From Sphagnum compactum (taxonomy: Eukaryota; Bryophyta; Sphagnopsida; Sphagnales): 64,000 nucleotides of DNA. Where the stretch lies: NCBI GenBank assembly GCA_965153455.1, contig OZ234499.1, positions 4,509,577 through 4,573,576 on the forward strand. The letters are read 5' to 3'. Under the pieces are notes generated by a model that was not told the origin of the DNA, ran no database searches, and saw only the letters and a list, made by a program, of their open reading frames with translations. Each line of letters starts with the position of its first letter. Position 1 is the stretch's first letter. Positions 15,001 through 26,159 of this stretch are shown here, piece after piece. The position numbers were made by a program, and so were the translations under genes.

Positions 15001-16392
15001 GCAACTCTTCTGTGATGCTTGATTCTTATTGTTACTTCAGTAAACCATAATCTTCTTACCTGCTAACAATGTTTTCAACAGGATACATTGAGCTTTGAGA
15101 AATCCACTAGTCTGTGGAAGTCATGATTTTGCCTCTAGTTAGCTGGAGTTGATTCCAGAGATTTAGCAAGCTTCCATTATAACCAGTTGGACTTGTCAAG
15201 TCCACAAGGTCATGGCAATTCAAGTTCCAGCGCCAGGTATATAAAAAGACAGCTTCTATATGCATAAGGTCAAGGAAATTATAGTCCTGACACAAGGTGT
15301 AGCAATTGCTGTAGAGAGGTGTTATAGACATAAGATAAGGGGAAATGAAAACCCTAGAATCAAACTTTCATATCCGAATTCATGTGATTAAGCAATAATG
15401 TCCTATCTATCTATGCAAATTCTTCCTTAAACTTTCTATCATGTCAAAGAGAAAGGATAGGGATTCCCGTCCCGCTTAAATTGTCGAGGAGCGGGCAAAA
15501 AGAGTGGCGACGGATTCCGAAAGTTGGTTAAGCAAGAGAAACACAAGCAAGAGAACGTGATATCTTTCCTTCGTTCTTATCAAGCAATTTGCCACGTCGT
15601 TGTATTATTAGGTGCAGTCTAAACGGGGAAGCATAATTAACTTCAACATAATTCCCAATTCCCGTAGTCCGAGAACAATTTTCAACATGAACATCACCTT
15701 GGTAGTCACAAGCAACGGGGAACACTAGTAGAAGAAATCAAAGCTACGCGAAACAAGCGACAAGCAACAACAAGCAAAACAATCATGAAGAGGATAATAG
15801 CAAAGCGCACTCAAATACAGACCTAGCATCGTTGACCTGGCAGGTGCGGCATCGGTAAGCCACACTATCCTTGGTCCACACAGTAGTGCATTGAGAATGC
15901 CCAGACGACTTCAAATAATCAAGAAGGTCTTGGAAGTTGCGAAAGTCGCCACACATCATTCGCTCCTTTTCCAGGATCTCCTCTGCCAAGGATTCCAAAC
16001 ATGGAGTGACATTCCCCGGAACTCGCGACATAACTTCAACGGCAAAGCAAGTCTACAAATGAACCAGCCAAGAAACCGAAATAACAGCAACAACATACAG
16101 AAGAAAGGGGAGGGGAAAAAAAAACCCCCAAAAAAAAAGCACAAAAAAACTTCTTGAGATAGAGAATTCAGCTTAATACTCCAAACAAGCTAATCCTAGA
16201 TACAACATCCGAGCTCCTCTGATACAAGAAATTGCTGAAAATTAGCATGCCATTCTGCATTCTTAAGCGCTCCGCAATTACTCTCCAAAGAACACCAACA
16301 AGCTCTGCTTGACCTCTGTCGCGAGAGTCAGCAATCGATTCTCGCCCAAACTCACACGCCGCCCGCCCTGTGTACCTCCAACTTTCATCCAC
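1..16392 (-). CDS. PRT6: PRT6/UBR-type E3 ubiquitin ligase (N-recognin), partial, multi-exon
   Basis: This is a large spliced gene whose 3' end lies beyond position 1. In the N-degron pathway this family binds basic or otherwise destabilising N-termini through a UBR box and ubiquitinates the protein with a RING. Exons with good GT-AG borders and matching phases are 16052-15823, 12498-12446, 12203-12137, 11759-11680, 11404-11277, 11192 to about 10950, 10457-10280, 2961-2879, 2705-2480, 2134-1898, 1780-1708, 1519-1311 and 919 leftwards. Further coding blocks at about 6.7-7.5, 7.75-7.87 and 8.8-8.9 kb contain helical segments such as WDMDVLLLQFCAVAK. The first exon (ATG at 16392, donor after 16204) is tentative; an ATG at 16031 would leave only 48 residues before the UBR box. 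The C-terminal autoinhibitory region is outside the window. Family assignment is strong; the full exon list is not resolved. Confidence 0.88.
677..679 (-). other. In-frame TAG inside an apparent PRT6 exon
   Basis: The exon starting at 919 reads VLWELLAGNIVHFEVETRE and continues to FVSLIA, then meets TAG. The same frame stays open on the far side (LADECNYMSRTLRALK) down to about position 1 and looks equally coding. The TAG is one base from CAG. A GTAAGT...CTAG lies around it, but the excised piece would be only 18 bases. A 53- or 77-base intron from weaker donors upstream (GTGAAG or GTGTCC) is possible. I could not tell whether this is a nonsense change, a short intron or a sequence error. Confidence 0.6.
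1311..2705 (-). other. RING-H2 domain of the PRT6-like protein, four exons
   Basis: The catalytic RING is spread over 2705-2480 (ending ECALCRTK), 2134-1898 (ending HVACCGHQ), 1780-1708 (beginning MHQACFVSYHSSL) and 1519-1311 (containing EIWCPICRRLANVLLPV). The phases agree at each junction; for example a split Gly joins 1708 to 1519. CPICRRLAN is the signature that PRT6/UBR RINGs share. The preceding exon 2961-2879 encodes a basic helix (KKERQAAILARM), typical of the segment before the RING in this family. Confidence 0.88.
11680..16052 (-). other. UBR box of the PRT6-like protein, split over four exons
   Basis: The zinc-binding degron pocket is encoded by 16052-15823, 12498-12446, 12203-12137 and 11759-11680. 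The first exon ends in VAYRCRTCQVNDA plus two bases. The second supplies SAICERCYHQGDHQCHDF. The third gives NSDSGGCCDCGDKDAWKEEG, and the fourth begins GFCTTH. Each split codon closes correctly (AG+T gives Ser, G+TT gives Val, GG+G gives Gly), which supports the splice sites. The Cys and His ligands expected of a UBR box, the acidic HDF and the DCGD are all present, so a working type-1 pocket is likely. Confidence 0.9.
12499..15822 (-). other. 3.3-kb intron of the PRT6-like gene with a repeated segment
   Basis: This intron splits the UBR box codon for Ser and is far longer than the others recognised in the gene (roughly 70-250 bp). It contains no coding exon that I could place. A segment at about 12640-12780 is related to one at about 14380-14500, sharing a stretch like gagtctggtcatgaccttat and gtcagaccatca. 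This suggests remains of a repetitive element inserted or duplicated in the intron. Confidence 0.6.
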
Positions 16393-16399
16393 TTATCCG

Positions 16400-17620
16400 T
16401 GCTTACCGATTCTTATCTGTCAAGAAGTTGTTGGAGTTGAGAGTACCGACAGTTGAGTAGGTGACTCTGTTCGTCCAGTTCGGTTTTGGTTGATTTTCTC
16501 GTCGCTAAGTTTCTAGCCTTACCGACGCATTCCCCTTCTTTTTTCTTTTTTGGCGGGCTTAGGATGTGTTTGCAATAAAATGTCCAGCGGATGAAATTCA
16601 TTTTGGCACGGGGTGCGCTACATGTCAAAAATAAAAGTGTCACGTGAAGAGCACGAAGGACGGATTTTTGTATTGTAATTGGATGCCATCCTACTTACTA
16701 TCGGTAAATTTTTCATCCAACGGGTGGGCGTTTCAGAAGACGAACACACAACGTTGTTGTCAGAGCCCACCCTCCTTTTTTTCCATTTATTTATTTATTT
16801 TCTGGAATTAGGTATATCACAGGAATCACAGGAACAAAATAACAAATAAAAAAATCTTCTGGGTCTACTGTTTGCCTGTGTAGTGAGGCTACTCAGTTTG
16901 GGGTGTTAAATTAAATTTGGGACAAGAATTGGGATTCTGGAATTATTATTTTTTGGCTAGATCCTGAATCAAAATTAAAAATCGTGAAAAAATATTTGTC
17001 TTTTTTAAGGTAGACAAGGTGCTTTAGTAATGAAAAGTTGACAAGTGGGCTAAACTTTATATTTAAAATATTGATTTTAATTTTGTTGTTGAACATATTA
17101 CCTATATAGTCTTTAAAATACAAGGGCTTGTCGTTTTGTGCCATGCATGATTTTGCATAAAATTCCCTAGTTCATATTTTGCAATTGCATGTAACTTTGT
17201 ATTTATTTTTCATTTTTCAAACTTATTAGGCAGTCAAACCTTGTGGTAGAACTGTCGGAATGGAGTAAACATATCTGTAAAGTCACCCCATCTTTCACTG
17301 CTATCAGGCTATCCCCTCTACTTTCACCCCTTGTCCCCTCATTCAGTGGCATCCGCAAAGTAAGGAAATTTTATTAAGTCTCAGTATGAAATGCGGAAAC
17401 TCATCCTTTAATGCACAAGGTTCAAGAGTATAGTAGTTGTATAGGTGGCAGCAGTGAAAATATATGTAGCCGCTGTGGAGGCGCTCAGGAAAAAGGAAAG
17501 ACAGGATGAAACTAGTTTATTACCAAAAAAATTCTGATTCTCAAGGTTTGGGAGGGAAAATGGATAGGTTGGAATTAGGCTTAGGGTTTTTTAGGGTTTA
17601 GGCCGGCACTCACACCAGGC
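16400..17620. promoter_or_regulatory. Upstream region of the PRT6-like gene; otherwise no gene
   Basis: This stretch lies upstream of the minus-strand ligase gene and should contain its promoter and 5' leader. Composition turns AT-rich leftmost to rightmost beyond about 16.7 kb. No convincing TATA box or conserved coding segment was found. A telomere-box-like ttagggttttttagggttta occurs near 17580. Confidence 0.35.
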
Positions 17621-17684
17621 GAGATCATGAAAGGAGAGGGAAAGGTTTTTTTTACTTTGTTAAGCTTGTGTTTTTTACTTTGTG

Positions 17685-18295
17685 CTTTTCATTGTGTTTT
17701 GTTTCTTGTTTTTTTATTTTGCATTTGTTTCGCACCTTGTGTCGTTTTTCGCCTTGCATTGCTACTACTTATTGTGGTTTGTTGCCTTGCGTTACTCTTA
17801 CTTGTTGTGGTCCATTGCTTTTGTGTTGTTCTTGCTCGCTATGGTTTGTTGTCTTGCATTGCTCTTACTTGTTGTGGTCCATGACTTTGCATTACAACTT
17901 GTAATTTGTCGCCTTGTGTTACTACTGTTTATTGTGATCCATTGCTTTGCACTATTCCTATTTGCTTTACTCTATCACCTTGCACTGCTACTCTTTGTTG
18001 TGGTTTGTTGTGTTGCGTTGTTGTTGTTTAGTGTGGTTTGTCGTTCTTCACCTTGTGCTATTCCTACTTGTTGTGGTTTGACATTCCTCGCCTTCTCATG
18101 TTACTATTTATTGTGTTCTATTGCCTTGTGTTATTACTGTTTGTTATGGTTTGTCTCCTTCATCTTGTGTTGTTGTTGTTTAATGTGATGCGTCACCTTT
18201 GCCTTGCATTGTTATTGTTCACTATGATTTGTCGTTCTCCACCTTGCATTATTGCTTCAAATATTCACATCAACTTCCCTTGTGTTGTTGTTTTT
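17685..18295 (+). repeat. Degenerate 33-bp minisatellite, T/G-rich
   Basis: A unit like ttgttgtggtttgttgcctt followed by gcattactcctac recurs about every 33-34 bases (17774, 17807, 17841, 17874 and onward). Because 33 is divisible by three, an accidental reading frame stays open with an 11-residue hydrophobic rhythm. There is no sign that it is a real membrane protein. Confidence 0.75.
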
Positions 18296-18977
18296 TGTCA
18301 TGGTTTTGTCATTATTTGTTTCGTTTTGCTACTTGTTGAGGTGATGTATTTTATCCCTTCCTTCCATGTGCAAGTTTTGGAATATAGAGCATGAGGTGCA
18401 TCTTAGGAAAAAAGGGTAAATTTTTTCGTTCAAAAGTTTTGTTGTTTTTTTTTTCTTTTGCATTTGCTTTTGTTGATGTTTTTGGCTTTGTTTAACTTAA
18501 TTTTTTAAATTTCAACTTCTAATTTGTTGTTTTTCATGAATATTTTTTTCCTGGAATCAATTTTGACATTTGAAGTTGCATTCCAATCTTATATTTCATT
18601 TCATTTTTGTAAATGCCCTTTATAAATGCACTTGTAAATTATAAATGCATTTGTATATTTATTTGTTGGTAGCCTAGAGGTTTGCATATTATTGTTTGGT
18701 TTTTTTCGCCATTCATCTGGCAAATTTTCATCTTGTAATTAATAATGGAAGAGTAATCCCAAAATGAAAACACAATGAGTAATTATGGTGAAATATATTT
18801 AAATGATGTTAGAATGGAAGAGAAGAGAATGGAAGAAAAGTTTGAAATTCAACCAAGTTTATAAATAGAAGAAAATTTAATGCAAATGAAAGGGAAAATT
18901 GCATCTTCAAAAGAAAGTGGAGACATGATAATAGAAATGCATTATGTTAGTCATTTTATTGTGTAAAATGACAATAA

Positions 18978-21140
18978 ACCAGTGGATGTTAAGTGTTCTC
19001 AATTGATGAGGTGTGTTTTTTGTTATGCAAGTTTAGTTTTAATCTCAAATGTCAAAACAAAAGTAAGGAAAGGTTTGATACTATATAACAATGCAAAAGG
19101 AATTATTGTTTTAAAAATATATTTTTATTTAAACCATTGTATGATTGCAATTTTTTTGAAAAAGAAATAAACAATCTTTTAAAATAACCTTATTAGAAAC
19201 AACTTATAAATAAAAGACCTCATGTAAATGGAACCATTATCTCTAATTTTTTTGCTGCTAAAGATTTTTATAAGAAAGTGATTTTTGGAAGATTTAGTTT
19301 TTTTAATTGTTAAAACCATTTTCTAATTCATTTTGTTGAAAGCCAATGGTTAAAAACATTTAGTCTGCATTTGTGTCCAATGGATGTTTGTTTTTTATCT
19401 AAAATAATTTTCAAGAAAATTTTTGCCGGAATTGGTGGAAAAATCTAAACAATTTTATGTCCTCCCTACTTTGGCAAATTGTTATTCTATAACAACAAAT
19501 TTTGATTTGTGAATGTAAAAAAAGGTTAATGACATTTTTGCCCTTGTTATTAAATTTTTGGGGTCTGATTAGTAACCAAAACATATTGTAATTGGACTTT
19601 TCGAAACATCTAATACCTTTAGGCATGTATTAATCAAAGACTTAACCGACTTGTTATGTAAGTATGACTTGGGAAAAAAAGTTAACGCTTATGTTAAAAA
19701 TGAAGGATTCAATTTTAATATTATGATTACAATTTTAAAGTCTGTTGTAAGTTGTGATATTTTAGGTTTGGCAAAAAGTTTTTAAGGTAGTTATTTTGGC
19801 CATGCATTCTTTAAGGCTTGTATGCCTCATCTAATGAAAAAGTTTACAAAGGTTTGAAATATGTATTTCTCAAAACTATCTAATCTGACCTACATAAATG
19901 CATAACTTAGTTGACAAAATAAGGAAAAGGTGTACAAGAAGGAACAAGGTTTGTCAAAGTGAATCTTCTTCAAAGAAAATTGAACACTTTAGATAAAACA
20001 AGGTTAACATTAAAATTTTAATATTTTTTTGTTTATTATTACTTAAATTTTAAATATTTACTACAATGTAGATATTGATCATTTAAAAAAAAAAAAAAAA
20101 GGTTTGCTAGCAAAATCATTTTTTTCCAAAAGGCTTTATAGTTCAAAAATGTTATAATGTTTTGTTATAACAAGCAAATTTCAATGATGATGATAATTAA
20201 AGTTCCACCCCCTTTGACATGGCATACTTGTTAAATTGTTGTTGATTTTCTCTCCCTTGTTGTAAGTTCTTGTGTTCTAAACCAATCTAAGGGACATTGG
20301 TTGTTTAGTGATGCCCTTCATTTTGCCATTTACATGAGCTTGAAATTGATAAAAAAATCAAAAAATGCACCATCTTTTTAGACCTTAATGGAAGAGGATT
20401 TTAGTGTGACACTTGAGTTAATTTGTTTGGGTTCCAACATTAGAAAAAATGTTTGTGGAGTTCTACATAGTTTTCTTCCTTCTTCAAGAAATTTGATGAA
20501 AAAAAAACATAATAATGTTTGACCCAAGATATAAAAGTTTTCGTTTAATGTCTTCTTTCATTGGTTGTGATTAAAGAGTAGCAATTGTTAAACAATTTGA
20601 TATAATGTTATTATATTTTATGTTTATGAAATGTTATTATCACTTGCATCCATTAATAAAATTTGATAATAGTTTTGCTGACCAAGGAGTGTATGATGAC
20701 AATAATTTGGATATTTTAAAAAAAACAACAAAGAGTATTAAGCCAACAAAAGAGCTTTTTAAAAGAGAACTATTGTTTTACAATGTTATCAGGTGGATGT
20801 GAAGGCGATCAAGTGTCCCCTTCAATGGTGGGAGAAACATGAATCTATGTTTTTCATAGTTGGGTTTCTTGTTTGTGAGATTTTATGAATTGTTGGTTTC
20901 CAAAAGGACTGAAAGGATCTTTTCCTTGGTTGGAATCATCATTAAGTTGAGAAGATGTCATTTACAATTAAAAAATTCAAAAAATTTAATTTTTGTGAAG
21001 AAGAATTGACCTAATAATTGTACATTGGTTGTAAATCCCTTTCTAATCTTTTAAAAACTTATCGGGATAGATGTAGACTTAGAGAAGGAGTTGGAACAAT
21101 TTCAAAAAGCTTTTTTTTTGAGAGAGATGAAATTGTGGAT
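18978..21140 (+). pseudogene. hAT-superfamily transposase, decayed
   Basis: Conceptual translation across several frames recovers the order of an hAT transposase. First comes a BED-like segment near 18.98 kb (KCSQLMRCVFCYASLVL). The core follows at about 19.57-19.82 kb, with IVIGLFETSNTF, DLTDLLCKYDLGKKVNAYVK, ILKSVVSCDILGLAKSF and FGHAFFKAC. A fragment RFASKIIFFQKAL lies near 20.1 kb. The C-terminal dimerisation block follows at about 20.8-21.14 kb (CPLQWWEKHESMF, then TERIFSLVGIIIKLRRC in another frame). Numerous stops and frameshifts separate these blocks. The position normally holding an Asp in the core motif reads Asn (VKNEGFN). It cannot encode an active enzyme. Terminal inverted repeats were not located. 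Confidence 0.8.
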
Positions 21141-21220
21141 TTATAAATTGCACTGCAAATATATTCAAAGTCTATTATTTTTGTCATGTATATATAATAT
21201 TAAAAAAATTCCCCAAAAAA

Positions 21221-22490
21221 TTATTGAAAATTTTCATATCCGTCTTGTGAAAACCAGCCAAAAAAGCTGGCTGTTTTCATAATTGCTGAGAACCACCAAG
21301 CTTGAGAACCGGATGTATTTCCTTGGAAAAAAAATCTGATACCCGAAACGGTTCTTGTAAGCTCCCTATTTAAAAAAAAGTAAGAACCGAGATGATCCTC
21401 ACACATGGCCTTAAAGAACCTGAACCGACGATTCTTTAAAATTAGTGAGAACCACCCAATACTGGTGTGGAAAAGGCATTGACACTCCAGATCCACGGTT
21501 CGTAAGGGGTATTTGGCATCCTGCAGTTGTTGAAGCATACATTTTATTCTTTGTTATTATCATAAAAGACAAAAATAGAGAGACAAAATAATGATGGGGC
21601 CAAAATGCAAAGAGACGAAGAAGAGAAGGAAATCGAGAGAGATGAAACAGCAGAGGTTGGGGAGTTCATTTCAGGACAAAGGGATGCACGACAAAGCATG
21701 CTTCTATTTTGGGGGGGGGGGGGAGGGGGGAGCATATATACATGCTTCTATGCTGGGGTAGTGCGCAATGTTCCCAAATTATTGGTGATGGACCAATCAA
21801 ATGCTCCTTTTGAAAGGAATATAAATAATTAAAAGTTTTTCGAAAAAGCTAACTAACTGTGAGTGCACCTCCTCCCTTAGTTATCCTTTTAGGCCCTTGG
21901 GGCCATGAGGGGGCCAAAAACAGTCATAAATTAGCAGATTGTATTAATTAATTGTGTAAAGCCCTTGGGATTAATTTCAGTGTCTTGCACCAATAGGATC
22001 ACTCCATTTGAGGTCAACCTTTGGCATCCACTCCTTGTGTAAAGCACCTAATGTAGGAATCCTTCAACTGTAGTAGACTCGGCCACAATGGCCAAACAAA
22101 ATTTTGTCGGTATCGGTTGTATGCTATAACCGAGTTGTGTCATCAAGCACCAAGAAAAGCGCCGCACAATATAGGGAATAAATAAATAATAGTTGGACTG
22201 ACAAATTGGTGCTGCTGACAATCAGTGTTGATTTTTTTTTTGTTGACAAGGTAGTGTATTTCTTTTACGACATGCTAACTTTTTATTCTTGACTTTCACT
22301 TTGATGGAGAGTTCTCCGAAATTGCCTTTCAAATTATTGATTGGAAATACATGACACGGATTGATGAGAGAATGACGATCGTAAAAACAATGATTTTGCC
22401 TGGAGCTTTCCACTCAACCTTAGGATCACATAGATGTTGCTACAAACCTATGATCCATTCCCAAGCTCTCGTCCAATTTTAAAAATAAGC
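21221..22490. other. Gene-free tract with MITE-like fragment and a G tract
   Basis: No gene seen. A G tract lies at 21711-21728. The segment 21955-22050 (gtgtaaagcccttgggatta to ccttgtgtaaagcacctaat) is clearly related to the right half of the inverted-repeat element at 25.17-25.54 kb, so it is a second, partial copy of that family. Confidence 0.55.
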
Positions 22491-22857
22491 TGTTAACACC
22501 ACACACCCCCCCCCCCCCTCACCCATGCAATGTTACTTATCCTAAAAGTGCATGCACATGCACAAGGTCATCATTTCATGCATTCATTGAGATATTTCAC
22601 ATTAAACTTAATTAAAGATATTTAAGTAAATTTACTTAACATATTTTATAGTTTCAAAAGTGTGTGCATGTTAACACCACCCCCCCCCCCCCCCCCCCCC
22701 CGCCCCCCCATGCAATGTTACTTACCCTAAAAAGTTGCATGCACATGCACAAGGTCATCATTTCATGCATTCATTGAGATATTTCACATTAAATTTAATT
22801 AAAGATATTTAAGTAAACTTACTTAACATATTTTATAGTTCCAAAAGTGTGTGCATG
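22491..22857. repeat. Tandem duplication of ~180 bp, each unit led by a poly-C tract
   Basis: Two nearly identical units begin at about 22491 and 22670. Each runs from gttaacaccac into a C tract (14 or more bases in the first, about 30 in the second), then to catgcaatgttactta and ends near aaagtgtgtgcatg. The C tract differs in length between copies, as expected of a slippery homopolymer. Confidence 0.85.
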
Positions 22858-22859
22858 AA

Positions 22860-24615
22860 ATATAAATATCTCAAATAATTATAACTTGGTAAAAATAACT
22901 TAAGTAACTTGGTAGGGAGTTGATATTCAACTCAAGTGATAGGTTCACACATTTTTGTCATTTCACCCCAAAAAAAATTCTTGAAAATAAAATTTAAGTT
23001 TAAAACTTTGACAATTACTTTAATATAAGAATGTTTATAAATTTTCAAGTTCTTCCACACTTGAAGATTGCCCTTCAGTTCATATTGTTCATCTCAATGT
23101 TGCATAATGAAAACTCTATGTTATCAAAGCATCTAAAGTATCCAACTTCAAGGAAGTTCACAAGTGATTCTAGAATTGTATTTTGTTTGGAAAAGCCCCT
23201 CTCACAAATAGGAATACATGTAAGAAAAATAAGTACTTTCTGCCAAAGTTGTATGAGTTGTGAATAAGTAAAAAACCATTCATTCATGCTCCCCACAAGA
23301 GCTTCAAGTCTCAAGTAGTGACTTATTTTCAAGTTTATGCCCTAAGCTTCCCACAAATTTCAGCAATTTATTATTTTTGATTGCATCCTTTTTGAACTTT
23401 TAATAACTTGAAATTTGATGTTAATGTTTCCAACCAGTGTGCATGGTACATATTGGTTTGTGTATTTTCTTGAATTGAATAATACTTGAAACCAAATAAC
23501 TCGGATGCATTAAACACAAGAAGGTTGGAGATTATTCATAACAAGTTACACATAATTTGCCCCATGCTCATGCACTCCTCTAGACTATCATCTCTATCAA
23601 AGAAAATCATTTTATGTTGCATGAGGTGATATGTACTTTCAAGGCCATTTGCTCCCTCATTATCAGCCCATCTTATTGATGAAAATGGTCCCAAATTTTT
23701 GGTAATCAACCAAATTTGGACCAAGGCCACATTAGAAATATCTTTTTAAATGGAGATGAACGCATCCAAAGTGGATCCAATTGCTGAGATATCAACCATG
23801 TCAAATTTGAACTTTTTGTTCAATTTACTTAACTCCTCCAAGGCATCAATCACAAGATGAAACATGAATTTGGATGACAATGGTCAATTTTTTTTATTAT
23901 TGTACATTGTACCTTAACAATGTAACAACCCACCCACTAACCCCAAATTCTTGGGCATTTTTCTACATTTGCATGTTTGCATTCTACACAATGATTGAGG
24001 TTTGAAGACATCTGACTTCAAAATGATGGTTGAATGTTGCATGTTTGCATCCTACACATTGACTGAGGTTTGAGGACATTTGAACTTAAAATGATGATTA
24101 AATATCCTAAAGTATCAGGAAAAAATTAAAACCCTGACCTTGGTATTTTTAATACCATGATAGTATATCAATCAAAAAAAAAGAAAAAGAAAAAAAACAA
24201 AAGATGGTTTCGAGTGATGAATAGTTTTCTATTTAGTGAAATGTGGTGAACCCTAAACCCTAAACTGCGATTCTGTTTGAGATGGAGAGGAGGCACCCTC
24301 ATGTTTAAGGTTCCTCTGTTTGGCTTAAGGTGCCTCCTCTATTTGGGCAGAAATTATAACTGAGCATAAGGGGCCTTCCACATACACTTTAAAAAGTCGT
24401 ACCATTTCTTTACATACTATGGCAGTTGCATGTTGGGATGCACTCTCTTCTAAGAAATTGCATACTTTAATGTGTCATGTTTTGAGTTCCATGTTACATG
24501 AGGCCGCAACTTTCATGCTTCCTTTCACATAAAAATGTGTACCATTAGAGCTATTTTCTCACGCTCCGACATGACATTTCAAAGGCTTTTACATATACCA
24601 CAACATTTTCATCTG
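22860..24615. other. AT-rich intergenic sequence, no gene
   Basis: Nothing recognisable as coding. A partly duplicated phrase (tgcatgtttgcattctacacaatgattgagg-like) occurs at about 23970 and 24040. A telomere-like ccctaaaccctaaac lies near 24252. Confidence 0.4.
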
Positions 24616-24620
24616 AGGAG

Positions 24621-24842
24621 CCTAATGGTGCATTCACACTTGATGTTAAGTTAGTGTTAAATGAAAGTCTAGGTGATATCCTAGGTGGCACCCAATGTTA
24701 AATGGACGAGAGCTTAATGTTATGTGAATGTTAGCTCAAAATAAAATGTTCATGGTAATTTGATGTCAGTCCTAAATGACTAGCACGGTGTTAGGGGACT
24801 CGACACTAGAGTCCCCAACACCAAGTGTGAATGCACCTTAGG
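24621..24842. mobile_element. MITE-like element A, 222 bp with inverted termini
   Basis: The left end cctaatggtgcattcacact is matched by the reverse complement of the right end (agtgtgaatgcaccttagg). The similarity extends inward about 28 bases with few mismatches. There is no coding capacity. A target-site duplication could not be identified with confidence. Confidence 0.7.
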
Positions 24843-25166
24843 CCCACTTTAGACCAGGGTCCAGGGTCCAATTTCCCAGGAACCAATTTGGACTGATTTG
24901 AAGCAAATTGAATCCTTGAGTTGGAATGTACCTTGGTCCCTAGCCTGACTCTGGGTTCTCCAAATCAAGAACTCGCCTTTTGTCACCGTTTTTTGGTCTG
25001 AACCAATTGATTTTCCCTCCAAAACAGGTAGCTTTAGCCTCAATTTGCCACTTTTTGGTCTTGGACCCTCGTTTAAAGGCCCTGGGACCAATTTAAAGCT
25101 TTCAACCAATAAGATTGCTTGAATTCATTGGTCTTTGGACCTTGGACCCTTGTCTAAAGTCGCCTT
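24838..25166. mobile_element. MITE-like element B, ~330 bp with inverted termini
   Basis: The left end ggcccactttagaccagggt pairs with the reverse complement of the right end, aaggcgactttagacaaggg, and the match extends about 35 bases through the ggtccaaggtccaa phrases. It abuts element A directly. Non-coding. Confidence 0.7.
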
Positions 25167-25167
25167 T

Positions 25168-25543
25168 AATGCCCACTTTACACTAGGAGTCAGGGCCAAA
25201 AAAGCTTGGGGCCAACTTTGAGCACATTTGGCTTGTTATTTGGCCCCAAGTTACTAATAAGTACTAGAGCATTGACGTCAAGATATTAATAAATGCTGGA
25301 ACATTGGCCTCAAGGGTTGCAATTTGGCTTCCCAAATGTGATGGTATCCTTTTTTTCGGCCTTGGGGCCAATATAAGGCCATAAAGTTCAGCACTTATTA
25401 GTAACTTGATTAAAATTGAAAAGATTTGCTATTTCAGCCTTGACTCTTAGTGTAAAGCCCTTGAGGCTGATTTCAACTTTTGCACCAATAGAATGCTTGA
25501 TTTGAGTTGAACATTGGCCTTCACTCCTTGCGTAAAGTGAGGC
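25168..25543. mobile_element. MITE-like element C, ~375 bp, family also at 22.0 kb
   Basis: The left terminus gcccactttacactaggagt is inverted at the right terminus (actccttgcgtaaagtgagg). An additional internal inverted copy, actcttagtgtaaagccctt, lies near 25440. A homologous right half occurs at 21955-22050, which supports a dispersed family. Confidence 0.7.
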
Positions 25544-25551
25544 TTGGTTGA

Positions 25552-26159
25552 ACAAGAGAAAGTGACTTTTATCACACAAATAGTTGTGGCTCATGACACT
25601 TGTGTGAAGTAAATTGTGTGGTTTTCCTGCATTACAATGTAAAGTATATGACATTTATTGTGGTATACAATACACAAAAATTGCAATTTGACGTTAGATA
25701 ATGGCACATATTTATGGCTCATGCCATTTGTGTGAAGTAAATTGTGTGGTTTCCTCCATTACAATGTAAAATAGGTGATGTTTATTGTGACATGTGGTAC
25801 AGAAAAATTGCAATTTGACACACATTGCACATTGTAATGGATGAAATTACACATTATATTTCGCACAAGAGTCATAATATGTGCCATTACTTAGTGTCAA
25901 GTTGTAGTTTGGTGTACTAAATGCCACAATAAATGTCACTTATTATATGTTGTAATCGATGAAACCACACAATTTATTTCACACAAGTGTCATGAGCTGA
26001 AAAACATGTCATTTCTTAATGTCAAATTGCAATTTTTGTGTGCTATATGTCACAATAAACGTCACATATTGTACATTGTAATGGAAGAAACCATACAGTT
26101 TACTTCACAGAAGTGTCGCGAGCCACAACTTTTGTGTCAAAAAACCACTTTTTCTTGTA
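25552..26159. mobile_element. Foldback-type element, ~600 bp, arms built from ~145-bp repeats
   Basis: The left arm contains two direct copies of a unit carrying gacacttgtgtgaagtaaat and acaatgtaaa. The right arm contains two copies of the same unit in inverted orientation. The outer ends pair (acaagagaaagtgactttta against the reverse complement of the sequence ending ccactttttcttg). The whole could fold into one long stem. No protein is encoded. Confidence 0.75.

Noticed and set aside
15107-15331. A 74-residue minus-strand frame as an extra PRT6 exon
   Set aside because: The flanking exons join in phase without it and it shows no family similarity.
17627-18394. Overlapping open frames of 78-168 residues that look like a hydrophobic membrane protein
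   Set aside because: They follow from the 33-bp T/G-rich minisatellite, are open in several frames at once, and have no conserved motif.
24245-24270. Interstitial telomere from ccctaaaccctaaac
   Set aside because: Only about two units; this length is common by chance and as a promoter telo-box.
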